Shown: piece after piece, positions 6,360-9,386 of the stretch
Layout: the number at the start of each line of letters is the position of its first letter
Numbering within the stretch: position 1 is the stretch's first letter
Assembly (NCBI GenBank): GCA_000961805.1
Contig: LADV01000303.1
Coordinates: forward strand, 1 to 9,386
Direction: 5' to 3'
Length of the DNA stretch: 9,386 bases
Source: Peptococcaceae bacterium BRH_c23
GTDB lineage: Bacteria > Bacillota_B > Desulfitobacteriia > Desulfitobacteriales > Desulfitobacteriaceae
Program-made: the position numbers and the translations under genes
Notes under the pieces: generated by a model
Database searches by the model: none
What the model saw: the letters and a program-made list of their open reading frames with translations, nothing else
What the model was told of the DNA's origin: nothing

Positions 6360-6389
6360 ATTAAGTTTAATGTGAAAGGAAGTGGCAAT

Positions 6390-6914
6390 ATGAATAGAAA
6401 CAAAGAACCAAAGGTGGCAGTAATAATGGGAAGTGACTCTGATTTCCCAGTTTTAAAAGGGTGTGTCAAGCTCCTAGGAGAATTTGGAATAAAGACAGAG
6501 GTTTCAGTAATATCTGCTCATAGAACACCAGAAAGTGCTAGTGAGTTTGCTAAAGCTGCTGAGAAAAATGGCTTTAGTGTCATAATTGCAGCAGCAGGCA
6601 AAGCTGCACATTTGGCGGGAGTTATTGCGGCATATTCAACCCTACCTGTTATAGGAATACCTATAAAGTCTTCTACACTTGATGGCTTGGATTCACTACT
6701 ATCTATTGTACAGATGCCATCAGGTATACCTGTTGCTACCGTTGCAATAGATGGGGCAGAAAATGCGGCTATTCTAGCAGCGCAAATAATTGCTTTATGG
6801 CACGATGAAATTAGGGATAAAATCAAAGATTACAAATCCCAGTTGGCAAAAAAGGTTGAAGAAAAAGACAGGGCATTGAAAGAAAAAATAGCAGAAGAGG
6901 TGTTAAGAAAATGA
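6390..6914 (+). CDS. purE: N5-carboxyaminoimidazole ribonucleotide mutase (PurE)
   Basis: PurE forms the 4-carboxylate of aminoimidazole ribonucleotide (CAIR) in de novo purine synthesis. The 174 residues show the class I bacterial pattern: GSDSD (14-18) for the nucleotide phosphate, SAHRTP (42-47) with the catalytic His44, 'AAHLAG' (72-77), and 'LDSLLSIVQMPSGIPVATVAI' spread over 100-120. Two positions differ from the common GGAAHLPG motif: Lys71 replaces Gly and Ala76 replaces Pro. A charged helical tail extends from about 139 to 174. The start is ATG 6390, after AAAGGA (6375-6380). An in-frame extension to TTG 6264 would read straight through the terminator palindrome and is rejected. purC follows with a 4-bp ATGA overlap. 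No purK is in the window. Confidence 0.93.
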   Translation: MNRNKEPKVAVIMGSDSDFPVLKGCVKLLGEFGIKTEVSVISAHRTPESASEFAKAAEKNGFSVIIAAAGKAAHLAGVIAAYSTLPVIGIPIKSSTLDGLDSLLSIVQMPSGIPVATVAIDGAENAAILAAQIIALWHDEIRDKIKDYKSQLAKKVEEKDRALKEKIAEEVLRK

Positions 6915-7792
6915 TGAATAATGATATGAATTTAGGCATTCCGCTTTTAATTAAAGGTAAGGTTAGAGATGTATATGATCTGGATGACAAGCTTCTGATC
7001 GTCGTATCTGATAGAATATCAGCATTTGATGTGGTATTTCCTAATCAAATTCCGAATAAGGGAAGGGTGCTAAATAAAATTTCAGAGTTTTGGTTCAACT
7101 ATACCAAGGATATTGTGGATAACCACATGATAAGTACGGATATTGATGAATATCCAAAATCACTTTTAGAATACAAGGAATATTTGAAGGACAGATCAAT
7201 GCTGGTAAAGAAGGTAGAAATGATCAAAGCGGAATGCATAGTAAGAGGTTATCTTACAGGTTCAGCTTTGAAAGAGTATGAGAAGAACAAGAGTATTTGT
7301 GGAATTAAACTTCCAGAAAGTCTTAAGGAGAGTTCCAAGTTAATTGAACCAATCTTTACGCCGACAACAAAAGCCCATCAGGGTCATGACGAGAATATTA
7401 CTACAAATGAATTGGAAAATCTGATCGGCAAGGAATTAACGCAGAAAATTATGGAGGTTAGTATAACACTCTATGTCAGAGCGAGCAAGCATGCAGAAAG
7501 CAAAGGTCTAATACTTGCAGACTCGAAATTTGAATTTGGTATTCTAGATGGGACTCTTATACTTGCAGATGAGCTTTTCACGCCTGATTCATCGAGATTT
7601 TGGGCTTTAGATGAATATGAGATTGGAAAGTCTCAGAAGAGCTTTGATAAGCAGTCTGTACGTGACTATCTGGAAAGAATAGGTTGGAATAAAACACCTC
7701 CTGCACCAAATCTCCCTAATGATGTTATAAAGCAAACTGAACAAAAGTATTTGGAAGCATATGAGAAAATTACAGGGCTTAAACTAGTGTGA
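6911..7792 (+). CDS. purC: Phosphoribosylaminoimidazole-succinocarboxamide synthase (PurC)
   Basis: PurC joins aspartate to CAIR with ATP to give SAICAR, the step directly after PurE. The 293-residue protein is the longer form of the family; many Firmicute PurC proteins are about 240 residues. Visible motifs are GKVRDVYD (16-23) and SDRISAFDVV (33-42) in the ATP-binding lobe, ECIVRGYLTGS (108-118, SAICAR synthetase signature 1), 'TKAHQGHDENIT' (153-164), LADSKFEFG (202-210, signature 2), and DELFTPDSSRFW (220-231). All expected catalytic regions are intact. The start ATG overlaps the purE stop (ATGA), which suggests translational coupling, and the ribosome binding region lies in the end of purE. 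There is no clear terminator after the stop codon. Confidence 0.96.
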   Translation: MMNNDMNLGIPLLIKGKVRDVYDLDDKLLIVVSDRISAFDVVFPNQIPNKGRVLNKISEFWFNYTKDIVDNHMISTDIDEYPKSLLEYKEYLKDRSMLVKKVEMIKAECIVRGYLTGSALKEYEKNKSICGIKLPESLKESSKLIEPIFTPTTKAHQGHDENITTNELENLIGKELTQKIMEVSITLYVRASKHAESKGLILADSKFEFGILDGTLILADELFTPDSSRFWALDEYEIGKSQKSFDKQSVRDYLERIGWNKTPPAPNLPNDVIKQTEQKYLEAYEKITGLKLV

Positions 7793-7894
7793 TTTTTATG
7801 AAGGGGTATTTTAATAGACAAATGCGTTTAAGACAGAATATCTTGATCTAGTCCCTATGAGGATGTGCAATAAATATTTAATAGGAGTGATAAC

Positions 7895-8431
7895 ATGCAA
7901 ATTATAAAGATAACGAATGATAAACAAATTCCTTCTATTTATACGAAGACACCTATTAGTGAGCTTATATCATACCAAAATTTAAATGCAGAACTTAAAG
8001 GATATAATTCTGCTGAACTTTTTATTGGGATGTGCATGGATAATAGAAAGCAATTGCGTATACCTGAAAATTTTGCTTATATAATAAGAACTGGCGGAGC
8101 GAACTTGAGATATAGTGAATTTAAGGTATCTTACGCCATTGCAATTGGTGGAGTGAAATATATTGCATTAATTGCTCATGATAATTGTGGTATGGTGAAC
8201 CTGATTTCAAAAAAGGCGAATTTTATTGATGGATTGTGTAGAAATGCGAATTGGGATAGAAAAAGGGCAGAAGAACATTTCATGAACTATGCTCCCATGT
8301 TTGAAATTGATAATGAAGTGGAATTTGTTGTGAATGAGTCTAAAAGACTTTCTGAGAAATATCTGGGAGTGCAAGTTGTTCCACTTCTATATACAATTGA
8401 AGATAATATGTTGAGTATAATTTTGGAGTAG
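7895..8431 (+). CDS. Small beta-carbonic anhydrase family protein
   Basis: This 178-residue protein has the beta-carbonic anhydrase zinc site: Cys47-x-Asp49-x-Arg51, then His95-x-x-Cys98-Gly. Cys47, His95 and Cys98 would bind zinc, and Asp49-Arg51 is the conserved dyad next to the metal. The intervening 'IIRTGGANLRYSEFKVSYAI' (63-82) replaces the usual Arg-Asn-Ala-Gly segment. The likely reaction is CO2 hydration to bicarbonate in the cytoplasm. There is no signal peptide. AGGAG (7883-7887) lies 7 bases before the ATG. The gap after purC is 102 bp with no clear terminator, so readthrough from purEC is possible. A bicarbonate supply for purine carboxylation is a reasonable idea but unproven. 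Related short forms in Clostridia may have other roles, so the enzyme activity is less certain than the fold. Confidence 0.85.
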   Translation: MQIIKITNDKQIPSIYTKTPISELISYQNLNAELKGYNSAELFIGMCMDNRKQLRIPENFAYIIRTGGANLRYSEFKVSYAIAIGGVKYIALIAHDNCGMVNLISKKANFIDGLCRNANWDRKRAEEHFMNYAPMFEIDNEVEFVVNESKRLSEKYLGVQVVPLLYTIEDNMLSIILE

Positions 8432-8432
8432 A

Positions 8433-8602
8433 ATGACGAGAATCACAGGGCCGCCATTTGAATGCAAGTGAGGATGAAAAGCTCTTAGAACATGGACCAT
8501 GATTCATTCGCGATAGTTTCTAAGACGATCCAAAGTCGCGATGAAGCGGATGAGGATAGTTATAGTGGCTCGGATGTAAAGACAAAAAAATCAAAAAGAT
8601 AA
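8433..8602 (+). other. Broken reading frames between carbonic anhydrase and SLOG remnant
   Basis: An ATG at 8433 follows GGAG (8425-8428), which lies inside the end of the carbonic anhydrase gene. It reads MTRITGPPFECK and stops at 8469-8471. The Ile-Thr-Gly-x-Pro start recalls the 'FTGHRP' opening of YpsA/DUF1273 SLOG proteins, so it may be the damaged front end of the gene whose back end lies at 8603-8857. A second 36-codon frame (8492-8602), acidic then Lys-rich, is in the same frame as that back end but shows no family signal. This is a tentative reading of short sequences. Confidence 0.35.
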
Positions 8603-8857
8603 TGTACCAGATATTGCATATTAGTAGTCTACTTTTCTATTGTAGAACGATGCGATAAGGAAACTCTAATGCAGCGTCATTACAGTAAGGATTGTATCAG
8701 AAAGAAAAAGGAATACATGGTTAAACAGAGTAATTATGTGCTTGTGGTATGGAACGGCAAATTCGGCGGCTCGGGGAAACTCCTTTCTATTGCTCGCACC
8801 CTAGGAAAGATTGTGATTCTGATTGACGCCAATACCTATGAAGTGCGACTGATTTGA
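8603..8857 (+). pseudogene. C-terminal remnant of a YpsA/DUF1273-like SLOG-fold protein
   Basis: An open stretch of 84 codons carries a recognisable C-terminal half of the YpsA (DUF1273) branch of SLOG nucleotide-binding proteins. The signals are 'CDKETLMQRHYSKDCIRKKK' near 8648-8707, 'EYMV', then the hydrophobic strand VLVVWNGKFGGSG (matching the family AVWxGxxGGT loop), and a closing 'GKIVILIDANTYEV'. An intact protein is about 180 residues with an N-terminal TGHRP motif and an acidic ligand-binding loop, and none of that is present in frame here. A small ORF could start at ATG 8669, but no ribosome binding site precedes it. It is most likely a decayed gene. Members of this family occur in mobile elements as well as chromosomes; the original function cannot be inferred. 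Confidence 0.68.
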
Positions 8858-9290
8858 AAAAACTAGCGGCACAGCCCAATGAACCCTATTAGCCCATAAC
8901 TGGGGTGTTATGAATGACGAACCGACAGTCATCAGGGATGTTATACATTCCGGGAAAATTTCCAGGGAGAAGGGATACTGATTCTGGACTCTTTGGAGGG
9001 GGCCTCTCTGGCGGATGTTTCTCTGCAGGAGGATGCTGTCCCAGACTGAATAAAGCTGCCGCAACATCATAAACATCCTGTTCGGAGGCGTCAGCCTTCA
9101 GGTCATTTAGGCTTTTCTGCTTGAGGATAGAGAAACTCTCAAACAGGATGCTCAAGAGGGGATAGATATCGAACAAATCAAAAAACTCCTGAATTATGCC
9201 AGCAAGCAGTTACCGATGTGGAACTGCAGCAGATCCTCGGGGAGCCGCGCAAGGAGCTCTCCTTTTCCGTGTGGGGCAGGGAGAAGTAAT
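8858..9290. other. G+C-richer region of decayed or unidentified coding sequence
   Basis: This stretch is visibly richer in G and C than the purEC region. It holds several protein-like fragments in shifting plus-strand frames. One contains 'ILDSLEGASLADVSLQEDAV' and stops at a TGA near 9050. A second has 'DRETLKQDAQEGIDIEQIKK' around 9125-9190. A third ends 'ELQQILGEPRKELSFSVWGR' with a stop at 9287-9289. The last two overlap in different frames, as after frameshifts. An alternative is a minus-strand frame at 8889-9176 (95 codons, TTG start, AGGAG 9 bases upstream at 9187-9191, Pro-rich middle), which I also do not recognise. A degraded accessory or mobile-element cargo gene is the simplest reading; no transposase, relaxase or integrase motif is visible. 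Confidence 0.4.
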
Positions 9291-9313
9291 CGCTTGAAGG
9301 AGAAATTGCCTGT

Positions 9314-9386
9314 GTGTTGAATATAGTAATTAAAGATTTAACCATAATAAATGGCTTTGACCGAAGGCGAATACACAGCGTTCCGA
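9314..9386 (+). CDS. Possible start of a gene running off the right edge
   Basis: A GTG at 9314, 10 bases after AAGGAG (9298-9303), opens a frame that stays open to the window end (about 24 codons, beginning VLNIVIKDLTIINGFD). TTG 9317 is in the same frame. A competing ATG at 9351 opens a different frame (MALTEGEYTAFR) but has no ribosome binding site. Neither is long enough to identify. Confidence 0.25.
   Translation, partial: MLNIVIKDLTIINGFDRRRIHSVP

Noticed and set aside
6264..6389. N-terminal extension of PurE starting at TTG 6264
   Set aside because: The extension would be encoded by the terminator palindrome and its T-run; PurE homology and a ribosome binding site support ATG 6390.
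1..9386. CRISPR array or phage/defence island
   Set aside because: No regularly spaced repeats, no cas, restriction, toxin-antitoxin or phage structural genes are visible. The SLOG remnant alone is not evidence of a defence system.

Overview
The window looks like chromosomal DNA from a strictly anaerobic, low-G+C Firmicute of the Clostridia. A relative of Desulfosporosinus or Desulfitobacterium is my best guess, not a firm identification. The reasons are: a pyruvate:ferredoxin oxidoreductase gene, a corrinoid/pterin methyltransferase of the type used on methylated amines, a lipoprotein-anchored TRAP transporter, strong Shine-Dalgarno sites (AAGGAGG-like), TTG and GTG starts, and AT-rich spacers.

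Layout. (1) Positions 88-2988, plus strand: a complete TRAP transporter operon in the order DctQ - DctM - DctP. (2) Positions 2989-3660: a strong imperfect hairpin, then a methyltetrahydrofolate methyltransferase gene that keeps only its first 118 codons, then a Rho-independent terminator pointing left and an 18-bp perfect palindrome. (3) Positions 3662-5212, minus strand: a pyruvate:ferredoxin oxidoreductase gene with a very large in-frame internal deletion. The genuine first ~17 residues are joined directly to the ferredoxin-like and thiamine-diphosphate domains. Its leader holds a small hairpin and a possible promoter. (4) Positions 5213-5877: about 650 bp without a solid gene, but with a near-consensus sigma-A promoter (5643-5671) and a short, damaged zinc-ribbon reading frame. 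(5) Positions 5878-6359: an MpsC/DUF2294-family gene followed by a 46-nt perfect-palindrome terminator. (6) Positions 6390-7792: purE and purC, overlapping by 4 bp. (7) Positions 7895-8431: a small beta-carbonic anhydrase. (8) Positions 8432-9386: decayed DNA, with the C-terminal remnant of a YpsA/DUF1273-like SLOG gene and then a G+C-richer stretch of broken reading frames.

How the genes work together. The TRAP genes form one secondary uptake system whose substrate cannot be read from the sequence. purE and purC catalyse neighbouring steps of de novo purine synthesis (carboxylation to CAIR, then SAICAR formation). The carbonic anhydrase downstream interconverts CO2 and bicarbonate and might support the carboxylation step, but that link is inference. 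The other genes share no obvious pathway.

The most striking theme is gene erosion. At least three genes (methyltransferase, PFOR, SLOG protein) are cut or internally deleted, and two of the scars flank the same convergent intergenic region. I found no convincing new defence or mobile system, no CRISPR array, no tRNA or rRNA, and no intact transposase. The best leads are the PFOR deletion derivative, the structured elements around 3042-3128 and 5265-5280, and the palindromic terminator that stands between the MpsC-family gene and purEC.
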